Assembly: GCA_026002835.1 (NCBI GenBank)
Contig: BPGC01000005.1
Span: 48,239-112,238 of the forward strand
Source: Candidatus Nitrosocaldaceae archaeon
GTDB lineage: Archaea; Thermoproteota; Nitrososphaeria; Nitrososphaerales; Nitrosocaldaceae
Direction of reading: 5' to 3'
DNA: 64,000 nt
The translations under genes were made by a program, and so were the position numbers. Every line of letters begins with the position of its first letter. Positions within the stretch are counted from its first letter, which is position 1. The notes beneath the pieces were generated by a model that ran no database searches, was not told where the DNA came from, and worked only from the letters and a program-made list of their open reading frames with translations. Shown here piece by piece: positions 35,694 to 43,735 of the stretch.

Positions 35694-36205
35694 CTCATTC
35701 ATAAAATAATAATGAATTAAACAGAAATCTTTAGCTTGTAATTACTTATATCTATAAGCAAACATTAACATATGATTTCAAACATAACATAATATATGTT
35801 ATTATGTTATATAGTAAGTGTTTAGATCAAATAACTTTACAAGATATATATAACAAATGTAATGTGTTATCTAGCTTGCACATTAATCAAGCTAGAATTT
35901 TTATCCATTTTGAGTTGAAATGATACTAATTATCATGATTTATTAAAAATTAATATCTTGATTATCTTAGCTAATCAAGATTTAACTGTATGATAGTTTT
36001 AGACAAGATATAGGTAAAACTTATAATAAATTGAAATCTAAATATCAAGACAATTAATTATAAATGATAATTCACTAGCGATATTATATTTAAATAAAGA
36101 ATAGATGAGATGATGACGAACATAACGATCTAAGATCGTTATGGGATAATGAAGACAAGTAAGGCAAGTATCTGAACGAACTGAGCTTAGATGTCATAAT
36201 TCTAT
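35694..36205. other. Palindrome-rich non-coding region
   Basis: No gene seen. It has at least four inverted repeats: ATAACAT/ATGTTAT (35785-35803), CTAGCTTG/CAAGCTAG (35871-35895, followed by a T run), ATCTTGATTA/TAATCAAGAT (35955-35981) and CATAACGATC/GATCGTTATG (36121-36143, three-base loop). Arms are perfect in all four. It may be a replication or regulatory region of the decayed element. Confidence 0.55.
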
Positions 36206-36336
36206 GCTTTGTGAATTTCGATTATTAGTCATTATGCTGTCATTTTAGTTATTAGATAGCCTATAACATTCTAAAATTGTTTCATAGACACTCTTTTCGA
36301 ATAGTATATATGAAATTATCAATAAATCCACAAAGC
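36206..36336 (-). mobile_element. MITE copy 2, inverted relative to copy 1, with target duplication
   Basis: 131 bases bounded by GCTTTGTGAA and TCCACAAAGC. Read on the minus strand it matches copy 1 almost base for base. The flanks ATAATTCTAT (36196-36205) and ATAATTCTAC (36337-36346) agree in nine of ten positions, the same target-duplication length as the intact IS at 7457. Confidence 0.9.
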
Positions 36337-36459
36337 ATAATTCTACAAAAATATGGAAAGATGGCTATAGAAAACTGAATAATGGAACAAAAATACAGAG
36401 ATACATTTGGAGAATACTGTTACAAATTTAGTAATTCTCCAAGAGAAATGAGACAAAAA

Positions 36460-37351
36460 GAATCTTTTAGATGAAGGGGGATATGATGAAGTTTCAGAAC
36501 TTCTATGGAGTATGAAAAAAGATTGCTGAAGATACAATAAAATCAACTAAAAGGATACTTAATGAGTTGATAATGGCAAATGTTAACCTTCAAGATCCAG
36601 AGAATGTTAAGGAATACATTGCTAAACGTGATGATTGGAGCGAAGGAAGAAAGATGAATGTAGTTACTGCATATGATCGTTTTGCAAAGAAATACAAAAT
36701 AGAATGGGATAAACCTAAGATAAGAAGAGAAGAAACATTACCGTATATACCTACTGAAAGAGAGATTGACGATCTAATAGCAGGATGCTCTAAATATGTT
36801 GCAGTTATGCTACAAATAATTAAAGAAACCGCTGCAAGATCTAGCGAATCATTTAATCTAAGATGGTCAGATATAGATCTTGAAAGAAAAATAATATACA
36901 TAAAGGCAAAGGTAGCAATCACCGTATCTGTAAGATAAGTAATAAATTGATAAATATGTTAAACAACATTCCAAGAAACGGCGATAGAGTATTTTGGAAG
37001 TATAAAAATGTTAGTAATCTAAGAAGAACATTTGAGAGGCAAAGGAAAAAGATGGCTAATAAATTAGGAAATCCAAAGATACTATTAATCCACTTCCATA
37101 CATTGAGACATTGGAAGGCTACTAATGAATACTATAAGACAAGAGATATAGTTCATGTTCAAAGAAATATAGTTGGGTATAAAGATATTAAAAATACATT
37201 AAAGTATGTACAGCTTATAAAGTTTGAAGAAGAAAGTGAGTATATAGTTAAAACTGCTAAAAATATAGATGAGCTTCAAGTATTGTTAGAACAAGGCTTT
37301 GAGTATGTTTGTGATCATGAAGGATATAAGGTCCTTAGAAAAAGAAAGTAA
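36460..37351 (+). pseudogene. Tyrosine recombinase (archaeal integrase), frameshifted
   Basis: Three pieces in different frames make one integrase. DEVSELLWSMKKD (near 36490) leads to EDTIKSTKRILNELIMANVN, then a 123-residue open stretch (36567-36938) with catalytic Arg in KETAARSSESFNLRW. A shift near 36900 leads through GSNHRICKISNKLINMLN into 36947-37351, with HTLRHWKAT (HxLR) and IVGYKDIKNTLKYVQ, the final Tyr. GY replaces the common GH of box III. Its 3' end lies 24 bases from the 3' end of tRNA-Phe, the classic att neighbour. At least two frameshifts inactivate it. Confidence 0.85.
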
Positions 37352-37374
37352 AATTGTCGCTAGTTAAGTTGTGA

Positions 37375-37459
37375 TGCCGCCGGTGAGATTTGAACTCACG
37401 ACAGCTCGGTCTTCAGCCGAGTGCTTTTGGGATCATCTCCCAGGCTGAGCTACGGCGGC
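37375..37459 (-). tRNA. tRNA-Phe (anticodon GAA) with an 11-base insertion in the D-arm, probably an intron
   Basis: Acceptor GCCGCCG/CGGCGGC, discriminator A; anticodon stem CTCGG/CCGAG around CTGAAGA; T-arm GTGAG-TTCAAAT-CTCAC. The D-arm reads GCTC-AGCCTGGGA-GA[TGATCCCAAAA]GC. Removing the bracketed 11 bases (37425-37435) restores GCTC/GAGC and a normal 74-base tRNA. TCCC in the insertion can pair with GGGA of the D-loop just before it, as in a short bulge-helix-loop intron. The position is not the canonical 37/38. Confidence 0.9.
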
Positions 37460-37539
37460 ATTAACATACATCTAACATCAACGTTTTAATAGTTTTACTA
37501 ATAACTAATTTATAGAGGAGTAAATAAAACATTCATAAT

Positions 37540-37863
37540 ATGAGTATAACATATGAAGATTTTAGTAAGTTGGATATACGTGTAGCAAAGATAATCTCAG
37601 CAGAAAAGATCAAAGGATATAAGAAGATAGTAAAGGCTAGAGTTGATCTAGGGAATGAAGAAAGAGAATTAGTAGTAGGAGGTGCTGAATATTATGCGCC
37701 AGAAGAACTTGTTAATAAGATAGTAATAATATTAGCAAATCTCGAACCTAGAAAGATCGCTGGTATTGAATCACAAGGAATGCTTTTAGCAGCAGATGTA
37801 AATGGTAAGCCTATATGGTTAACTACTGATGGAGAGGCGCCGTTAGGAAGTAGAGTTAGATAG
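37540..37863 (+). CDS. Methionyl-tRNA synthetase beta subunit-like tRNA-binding protein
   Basis: 107 residues forming one OB-fold EMAP/Trbp111 domain: FSKLDIRVAKIISAEKIKG, VVGGAEYYAPEELVNKIVII, NLEPRKIAGIESQGMLLAA. Stand-alone forms bind the tRNA elbow and join MetRS in many archaea. The length equals the family domain, with no extra parts. Tail-to-tail overlap of eight bases with the PAC2 gene. Confidence 0.92.
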   Translation: MSITYEDFSKLDIRVAKIISAEKIKGYKKIVKARVDLGNEERELVVGGAEYYAPEELVNKIVIILANLEPRKIAGIESQGMLLAADVNGKPIWLTTDGEAPLGSRVR

Positions 37864-38512
37864 ACTTTAGATGTAATTCATCATTGATCATTCTAGTCAA
37901 TATCTTTATTATGCTTTTAGCAGCTCTAGGCTGTTCTATGTGAGGGTTATCTATCTCAGCAAATAATCCTATAGCATCTATATTATACTCATTAGCAATG
38001 CCTAGTATTAAACCATTGAACCATGTTATAGTACTAATCTCTCCTCCTAGTGTTAATATATCAAACCTATCCAGTATATTCAATAATCTAGGATTATTTA
38101 CAGCTCCATATACCTTTGGTTCATCGATAACCTTATCCTTAAGATACCCTCCAGCTGTGTATATCATTCTAATATTACCAAAGTTTTTAACTAACTCAAT
38201 CAGCATCTTGCATAGATTAAATACTTCAAACCCTTCTTGTGGTTGAGTATTACCAGTAAAAATCATTATAGCATTTTTATCATCTGAGTATAGATTATAT
38301 ATGTCAGTATGTAATCTCGCTACTCCATCCTTATATATAACCCAAGGCTTCTCTTTAGATTCTATACTAGCAACAAGTTTTGTATTTAATTCTCTTGCTA
38401 AATAAGATGATACTAACCCTCCTACTTTCCCCATATCTGGAAGAGATGCTATCAGTATTATCTCATCGTTTATCTCTGGCTTCCTATGTATTATACTCTT
38501 CATGTCTATCAT
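37856..38512 (-). CDS. PAC2-family protein (proteasome assembly chaperone-like)
   Basis: 218 residues. ASLPDMGKVGGLVSSYLARE (about 22-41), then MIFTGNTQPQEGFEVFNL, IYTAGGYL and the VYGAVNNPRLLNIL block fit the archaeal PAC2/DUF75 family, relatives of proteasome assembly chaperone 2. Archaeal members may assist 20S proteasome assembly, but this is not proven. The first Met is at 38512; a second at 38503 is equally good. Confidence 0.85.
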   Translation of the reverse strand: MIDMKSIIHRKPEINDEIILIASLPDMGKVGGLVSSYLARELNTKLVASIESKEKPWVIYKDGVARLHTDIYNLYSDDKNAIMIFTGNTQPQEGFEVFNLCKMLIELVKNFGNIRMIYTAGGYLKDKVIDEPKVYGAVNNPRLLNILDRFDILTLGGEISTITWFNGLILGIANEYNIDAIGLFAEIDNPHIEQPRAAKSIIKILTRMINDELHLKSI

Positions 38513-38529
38513 TTACTAATAATCAAATT

Positions 38530-39402
38530 TCAATCTTGTGAATTAACCTTCTCTATGAATGCTAGTATGCCAGTATAATCAAGATCACCATATCCAAGAT
38601 TTGTAGCCATTCTATATAGCTCTTCTGCAATACTACTCATAGGTAATGCTAGATTGAACTCTTTAGCAGTAAAGTTTATTGTATGCAAGTCTTTTAACAT
38701 CATGCTTAATGCAAATGTCTTCTCAAAGTTATGCTTGATCATCTTCGGTCCTTTCCTCTCACTCATGCCAGTCTTAAAGTATGTAGAGTTTAATATCTCT
38801 AGAAACTTTTCTGGATCTAAATTTGCTCCTTTAACTAATGTTATACCTTCTGATAATGCTAATGCAAGCATAGCAATCTGCAAATTCATTGCTAGTTTCA
38901 TTGAGGCTGCAGAACCATTAGAGCCTAAATAGAATATCTTCTTACTAATTGCTCTGAATACATCTTCATATCTATCAAATGCTTCTTTATTACCAGCAGC
39001 CATGACTACTAACTCACCTTTCTCTGCTAATGGCGGTCCTCCCATTACTGGAGTATCCAGCATTATTATGTTATAATTCTTAAGTTCATTAGCAATCTCT
39101 CTAGAATGTATCGGACTTATAGTACTAACATCTGCTAGCACTAGTTTTTTATTAGCACTAATTATCCCATCTTTACCAAAACAGACATTCTTTACAGCAT
39201 TGGCATCTTTCAATACAGTAAGAATCAATTCGCATTCCTCAGCAACTTGCTTAGGAGTATCAGCAACTTTGGCATTGAACATCTTCAACTTTTCTGCTTT
39301 CTCTCTAGTTCTATTATATACTATCAATTCAAAACCTTCTGCTAATAATCTTCTTGCTATTGCTCCTCCCATTAACCCAGTTCCAATTAAACCTATCTGC
39401 AT
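38530..39402 (-). CDS. Beta-hydroxyacid dehydrogenase (3-hydroxyisobutyrate dehydrogenase/GLYR family)
   Basis: 290 residues. NAD(P) loop GLIGTGLMGGAIARRLL (4-20), VYNRTREKAEKL second-strand motif (Arg after Asn-like position favours NADP), DTPVMGGPPLAEKGEL substrate motif (about 117-132), and the catalytic lysine in GSAASMKLAMNL (about 164-175). The substrate may be 3-hydroxyisobutyrate, tartronate semialdehyde, glyoxylate or succinate semialdehyde. The gap to the upstream peptidase is 30 bases, so co-transcription is likely. Confidence 0.9.
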   Translation of the reverse strand: MQIGLIGTGLMGGAIARRLLAEGFELIVYNRTREKAEKLKMFNAKVADTPKQVAEECELILTVLKDANAVKNVCFGKDGIISANKKLVLADVSTISPIHSREIANELKNYNIIMLDTPVMGGPPLAEKGELVVMAAGNKEAFDRYEDVFRAISKKIFYLGSNGSAASMKLAMNLQIAMLALALSEGITLVKGANLDPEKFLEILNSTYFKTGMSERKGPKMIKHNFEKTFALSMMLKDLHTINFTAKEFNLALPMSSIAEELYRMATNLGYGDLDYTGILAFIEKVNSQD

Positions 39403-39432
39403 ATTATCAATAAATTTAAAGATGGATATATT

Positions 39433-40617
39433 TTATTTGATTGATATTATATCTCCTTCAATCTTGTATCCAGAGCTTATCATCTCTATAGCATCATCTC
39501 TAACTATAAAATTCTCTTCATATAGTATCGGTCCATATTCAGTTGCCACAAACCATTCTGCAGCAAAAGCCATGTTTGGTTTTAATGTTAGATCTGCATC
39601 ACTCCAACTTGCTAGGTATGGCTCTTCAACCATATTATAACCTAAACTGTGACCTATGAATATCTCTGGCTCTAATGGATTTATTGTATCATGTTTCTTC
39701 ATAACTCTTCTTATATCATATGCTATATCTATAATCCTTCTATTTGGCTTGAAGTATTCAATACCTTCTTTGAACACATCTTGCATTATCTTATATGTTC
39801 TCTTATGCTTATCTGTAGGTTCTCCGAATACATAGATCATATCATAATCGCTTGAATAGCCATGATATACAGCTCCTCCATCTATCCATTGTAGATCTTG
39901 ATCTCTCATAACTCTATCTGGATACTGTCTTCTGAAGAATGCATATCCTGGATGAGTCCATGGAACTGCAACACCGATCTCAGTTGATCCAGCATCAAAC
40001 TGTGCATCAAACATAGCTCTAGTTATCTCTACTTCGCTCATACCTTTACTAATACTAGCAAAGAATTTGCTAAATGCTCTATTCTGTATATCTGTAGCAA
40101 CTCTTATCTTTTCTAACTCTCTATCACTCTTTATCAATTTAAGATTCCTTAGTATGTTAGTAGCATCAACTAACTCTATATCATGTTTCGATAACCTCTC
40201 TTTAAGAATATTGAATTCATTAACAGTTATGCTTTCATACTCTCCTAGATCTATACCTACTTTCTTTGCTTTCTTATCTATAAGAGCATCTGCTATAGCA
40301 TCTATCCTTTTATGAGGGTAATGTGTTATTATATCATCTATAAATGTCTCTTCTTTTATAGCATCTTCTTCTCCTCCAACCGCAACCATGCTTATACCTT
40401 GATCAATATTAAAGATCGCTCTTGGAAAAGCTGTTCCGCTAGCAAAGGCAGCATACCTTTTAGTATAAACCGTTCCTAGAAAACCAGTAAGCCATGTAAC
40501 ATTATTAGGATTGTATGCTATTATAGTATCTATATCAGCCATTGAACTTCTTAGCCTTTCATATCTATCATCATACTCTTGCTTTGGAAATACTCGCATA
40601 TGATAGTATGATATCAA
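39433..40617 (-). CDS. M24-family Xaa-Pro dipeptidase/aminopeptidase
   Basis: 394 residues. The N-terminal creatinase domain (about 1-150) includes YNPNNVTWLTGF. The pita-bread domain keeps the five metal ligands: two Asp in WIDGGAVYHGYSSDYD, His in FIGHSLGYN, Glu in FAAEWFVATEYG and Glu in ILYEENFIV. This cleaves dipeptides or peptides before proline; related creatinases lack metal. ATG at 40617; an alternative at 40599 gives MRVFPKQEYDDRY. About 260 bases upstream hold a small gene. Confidence 0.9.
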   Translation of the reverse strand: MISYYHMRVFPKQEYDDRYERLRSSMADIDTIIAYNPNNVTWLTGFLGTVYTKRYAAFASGTAFPRAIFNIDQGISMVAVGGEEDAIKEETFIDDIITHYPHKRIDAIADALIDKKAKKVGIDLGEYESITVNEFNILKERLSKHDIELVDATNILRNLKLIKSDRELEKIRVATDIQNRAFSKFFASISKGMSEVEITRAMFDAQFDAGSTEIGVAVPWTHPGYAFFRRQYPDRVMRDQDLQWIDGGAVYHGYSSDYDMIYVFGEPTDKHKRTYKIMQDVFKEGIEYFKPNRRIIDIAYDIRRVMKKHDTINPLEPEIFIGHSLGYNMVEEPYLASWSDADLTLKPNMAFAAEWFVATEYGPILYEENFIVRDDAIEMISSGYKIEGDIISIK

Positions 40618-40635
40618 AAATTTATAAGGATATTG

Positions 40636-40803
40636 CTAGAGTCTGAATAGCCATATTATTCCTACTGCTGATAATAATATTAGTTCTGTTATTATAAACA
40701 ATTTTATGAATTGTCTCTTCTCTCGCCATTGACATTTATGAGATCTACTCATCCATTCTTTATCTAATAACACTCCACATCTACATCTATATGGTTTATA
40801 CAT
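40636..40803 (-). CDS. Small zinc-ribbon-like membrane protein, 55 residues
   Basis: The protein opens MYKPYRCRCGVLLDKEW, with C7 and C9, H22 and C24 as possible metal ligands, and then has one hydrophobic segment (residues 33-52, KLFIITELILLSAVGIIWLF). The ATTTTAT sequence 29 bases upstream of the ATG is well placed for a TATA box. I do not know the family. Proteins of this plan are frequent in Thaumarchaeota as tiny membrane zinc-binding peptides. Confidence 0.5.
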   Translation of the reverse strand: MYKPYRCRCGVLLDKEWMSRSHKCQWREKRQFIKLFIITELILLSAVGIIWLFRL

Positions 40804-40878
40804 GCATTTTATAATACTATTAGATGATAAAATATGATGTATGTAATATGTATTACTGATATGAATTTAGTAATAATG

Positions 40879-41364
40879 TTATATATTTAGATCATCATTC
40901 CTAGCTATTAGTATAACTTCATCTCCTCTAAAAAAGTCTGGTATAACAGCAACTGGTTTTGCATTTAATGTTTTTTTATAAAGTCTTTGTGCTTGATTCT
41001 CAGTGCCAGTAGTTACTTTAACCAATTTGAGTCTAGATCCTCTTACCTCTAACTCTTTTATAATATCTTTGAGCGATTCTCTTATCAATCTTGAACCTAA
41101 TCCTTTACCTTGTTCTTTAGGAGTTATAGCTATCTGTTCTAGTTCTATTACTGCATCTTTTCTAAAACCTCCTAACTCTATCCATAAAATATAACCTTTG
41201 ATCTCATCATTCTCAATAATATAATATTTATTTGCTGGATATCCTAAATATTTTAATCTGATCCATTCTTTAACTATGTTGATATCATTCATACCATGGA
41301 AACATTCTAGATATATATTGGCTATATCATCTATATCATCTTCTTTCATCTTTCTAACGTTCAT
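40879..41364 (-). CDS. GNAT-family N-acetyltransferase
   Basis: 161 residues. The acetyl-CoA motif is ELEQIAITPKEQGKGLGSRL (about 79-98, containing Q/RxxGxG/A), preceded by IKGYILWIELG and followed by VTTGTENQAQRLYKK. The acceptor could be a protein N-terminus, an amine or a small molecule. It overlaps the upstream isomerase gene by four bases, so it should be translationally coupled with it. Confidence 0.87.
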   Translation of the reverse strand: MNVRKMKEDDIDDIANIYLECFHGMNDINIVKEWIRLKYLGYPANKYYIIENDEIKGYILWIELGGFRKDAVIELEQIAITPKEQGKGLGSRLIRESLKDIIKELEVRGSRLKLVKVTTGTENQAQRLYKKTLNAKPVAVIPDFFRGDEVILIARNDDLNI

Positions 41365-42419
41365 ATATTTACACCCATTTTTCTAATATAATTGAGTTTC
41401 TTCATCCTTTCTTTTAATAAAATAATTGGTTCCATAGGTAATGGATCTATCCCTCTTAACACAGCTAGATATAGAGTTGTATAATCTAATAGATATAGAT
41501 TTCCTATTAGATTTGCTAAAGCGTTTTTAGAGAATAAAGGCAATTCATAAAATTCATGTTGAGTACTAATAATCTCTTTGAAGATATCAAACCTTGTTCT
41601 AATCTCTTCTCCATCTCTAACATCCTTTATAAATAAAGGCTTAAACTCATCTTTATTTATCCATGCAACTATTTCATTATGTGATGCTTCTATTATATCA
41701 GATGTTATAGCAAAACTCTTACTATTCTCATTCAATGAGTTCTTAAATCTAATGCCTACACTTCTACAATATGGAGAAGTATATGTAACTGGTATACTAT
41801 TCTTAAAGTAAAATGCTATCTGTTTAGCTATGTTATCTTTTATATCGGTATCTATACTTATATAATTACTGATCTCCTTCATTATATTAATGCTCTTATA
41901 TGCATCCTCTTTAAGCCATTCTATACCTTCTATGTTAGAGATTACATTTAATACTGCAAATAATATGCTAGGAAGAGAATATCTAGGTGCTACACTCTCT
42001 TTTATTTTTAAATGCATATAATTGTTATCTTTACAGACTTTTTCTAATAACCCTCCAGAAGATATCCCAATTATCTTTAAACCTTTTTTATGAGCTTCTG
42101 TAAAGATACTTAATGTCTCTTCAGTATTACCAGATGAACTAATTGCAATTATTAAAGCATTAGAATCTATAAATGAAGGAAGATGATATCCTTTAATAAC
42201 ATAGACTGGAATATCTGCTTTATCATATAATATATCACATATAACATCAGCAGAGGTCCCAGACCCTCCCATTCCTGATAATACTAATGCTGATGGTTTG
42301 ATACTATGCATGTTTACATCTATCTTCATACTATCCTCCGCTAAAGTAGGCCATTGTTCGTAAACTTTATACACTTGACCGCTATCTATTTTTAATACCT
42401 CTTCTTTATTTAGCACCAA
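41361..42419 (-). CDS. Bifunctional phosphoglucose/phosphomannose isomerase
   Basis: 352 residues with two SIS domains. SGMGGSGTSADVICDIL (about 48-64), AISSSGNTEETLSIF (about 94-108) and ISSGGLLEKVCKD give the sugar-phosphate binding sites of the archaeal PGI/PMI family. It interconverts fructose 6-phosphate with glucose 6-phosphate and mannose 6-phosphate, feeding glycolysis and sugar-nucleotide synthesis. It pairs by position with the GNAT gene and diverges from rfcS. Confidence 0.92.
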   Translation of the reverse strand: MVLNKEEVLKIDSGQVYKVYEQWPTLAEDSMKIDVNMHSIKPSALVLSGMGGSGTSADVICDILYDKADIPVYVIKGYHLPSFIDSNALIIAISSSGNTEETLSIFTEAHKKGLKIIGISSGGLLEKVCKDNNYMHLKIKESVAPRYSLPSILFAVLNVISNIEGIEWLKEDAYKSINIMKEISNYISIDTDIKDNIAKQIAFYFKNSIPVTYTSPYCRSVGIRFKNSLNENSKSFAITSDIIEASHNEIVAWINKDEFKPLFIKDVRDGEEIRTRFDIFKEIISTQHEFYELPLFSKNALANLIGNLYLLDYTTLYLAVLRGIDPLPMEPIILLKERMKKLNYIRKMGVNI

Positions 42420-42499
42420 GTTATTATCTGTAATGGTAATAAATAAAGGTTAGCTATTTAACACAATGACTTAATAGAAGTTGTTATTCTATTAGAGGC

Positions 42500-43480
42500 A
42501 TGGAGATTCATCAGCTTATGTGGGTTGAGAAATATAGACCTAAGAGGATAGATGATGTAGTAGATCAAGAAGAAGTTGTAAATAGCATAAAGAATATAAT
42601 AAAAGATCCAGATGAGATGCCACATCTATTATTTGCTGGTCCAGCTGGAGTAGGAAAAACAACTATAGCATTATGCTTAGCAAGAGAGTTATTAGGAGAG
42701 AATTGGAGAGATAATACTCTAGAGCTTAATGCTTCTGATGAGAGAGGTATAAACATGGTTAGAGAAAAGGTCAAGATGTTTGCTAGATTCACTAGCATGC
42801 AAAATATACCATTCAAGATAATAATTCTAGATGAGGCTGACGAGATGACTGCTGATGCACAGACAGCGTTAAGAAGGGTAATGGAGGATTACTCTAGAAC
42901 TACTAGATTTATACTAATATGTAATTATTTATCACAGATCATTGAGCCTATACAGAGTAGATGTGTAATATTCAAATTTAAAGCATTAGATAAAGATGAT
43001 GTCATAAAACACTTAGCAAAGATATGTGAGAATGAAGGAGTAAAGTATGAGAAGAAAGCATTAGAAGAGATCTACGAGTTTACTGAAGGAGACCTTAGAC
43101 ATTCAATAAATATACTTCAAGCAGCGGCCAATTTAGGAAACGTGAATAGTAGTAATGTAAAGAAGGTTATAGGCGTATCAGATAAGAAAAGAGTTAAAGA
43201 TATAATATCATTAGCATTATCAGGAAAGTTCAGCGAAGCAAGGAATAAACTTGTAGAGTTATTAAGGATATATGGTATATCTGAGCGAGATTTCTTAAAA
43301 TTAGCAAATGAGGAGTTGCAAGAGATCAATGAACCGAAGTTGCTAGCAGCATTAGCAGAATATGATTACAGATTAGCTATAGGTGCACATCCAGATATAC
43401 AATTAGCAGCATTACTAGCAGAGTTTGCAAGAATTGGTAAAGAAATAAGGTTCGATACCTCTAAATATAACAAAAAGTAG
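42500..43480 (+). CDS. rfcS: Replication factor C small subunit
   Basis: 326 residues. AAA+ clamp loader: Walker A GPAGVGKTT (47-55), Walker B IILDEADEMT (about 108-117), the Arg-finger SRC motif (QSRCVIFKF, about 151-159), sensor 2 GDLRHSINILQAAA, and a C-terminal collar (about 230-326). With the large subunit it loads PCNA on primed DNA. The first ATG fits the VEKYRPK start of the family. It is followed nine bases later by the Lrp-like gene. Confidence 0.96.
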   Translation: MEIHQLMWVEKYRPKRIDDVVDQEEVVNSIKNIIKDPDEMPHLLFAGPAGVGKTTIALCLARELLGENWRDNTLELNASDERGINMVREKVKMFARFTSMQNIPFKIIILDEADEMTADAQTALRRVMEDYSRTTRFILICNYLSQIIEPIQSRCVIFKFKALDKDDVIKHLAKICENEGVKYEKKALEEIYEFTEGDLRHSINILQAAANLGNVNSSNVKKVIGVSDKKRVKDIISLALSGKFSEARNKLVELLRIYGISERDFLKLANEELQEINEPKLLAALAEYDYRLAIGAHPDIQLAALLAEFARIGKEIRFDTSKYNKK

Positions 43481-43489
43481 TAGAATGAT

Positions 43490-43735
43490 ATGCCAATAGC
43501 ATATGTATTGATAAATTGCGATCTAGGACATGAAGAAGAGATAATAAATGAGTTAGCAAAGATACCAGAGGTTAAAGAAGTTAGAGGTGTTTATGGTGTC
43601 TATGATATATTTGTTAAAGTTGAGGCTGACGATCCAGCAAAAGTTAGAGAGGTTGTAACTAATAAGATAAGAAGGATGGAGAGAGTTAGAGCTACAAATA
43701 CTCTTATGGCTATAGAGAGCCAAGGAGGAAAGTAG
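43490..43735 (+). CDS. Stand-alone Lrp/AsnC ligand-binding (RAM) domain protein
   Basis: 81 residues: AYVLINCDLGHEEEIINELA, KEVRGVYGVYDIFVKVE and TLMAIESQ. Only the alpha-beta RAM domain is present, no DNA-binding domain. Such proteins bind amino acids and form oligomers, or modulate full Lrp regulators. Downstream of rfcS by nine bases; the 3' end overlaps the pit gene by 26 bases, tail to tail. Confidence 0.9.
   Translation: MPIAYVLINCDLGHEEEIINELAKIPEVKEVRGVYGVYDIFVKVEADDPAKVREVVTNKIRRMERVRATNTLMAIESQGGK

Noticed and set aside
35871..35895. CTAGCTTG/CAAGCTAG hairpin as a terminator of the zinc-finger gene
   Set aside because: It lies 180 bases after the gene and archaeal terminators rarely need hairpins; kept only as part of the palindrome cluster.
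33572..37459. Search for att direct repeats: a second copy of tRNA-Phe or tRNA-Ser 3' ends in the region
   Set aside because: I found no duplicate of the T-arm and acceptor sequences of either tRNA between the two genes, so no att pair is claimed.
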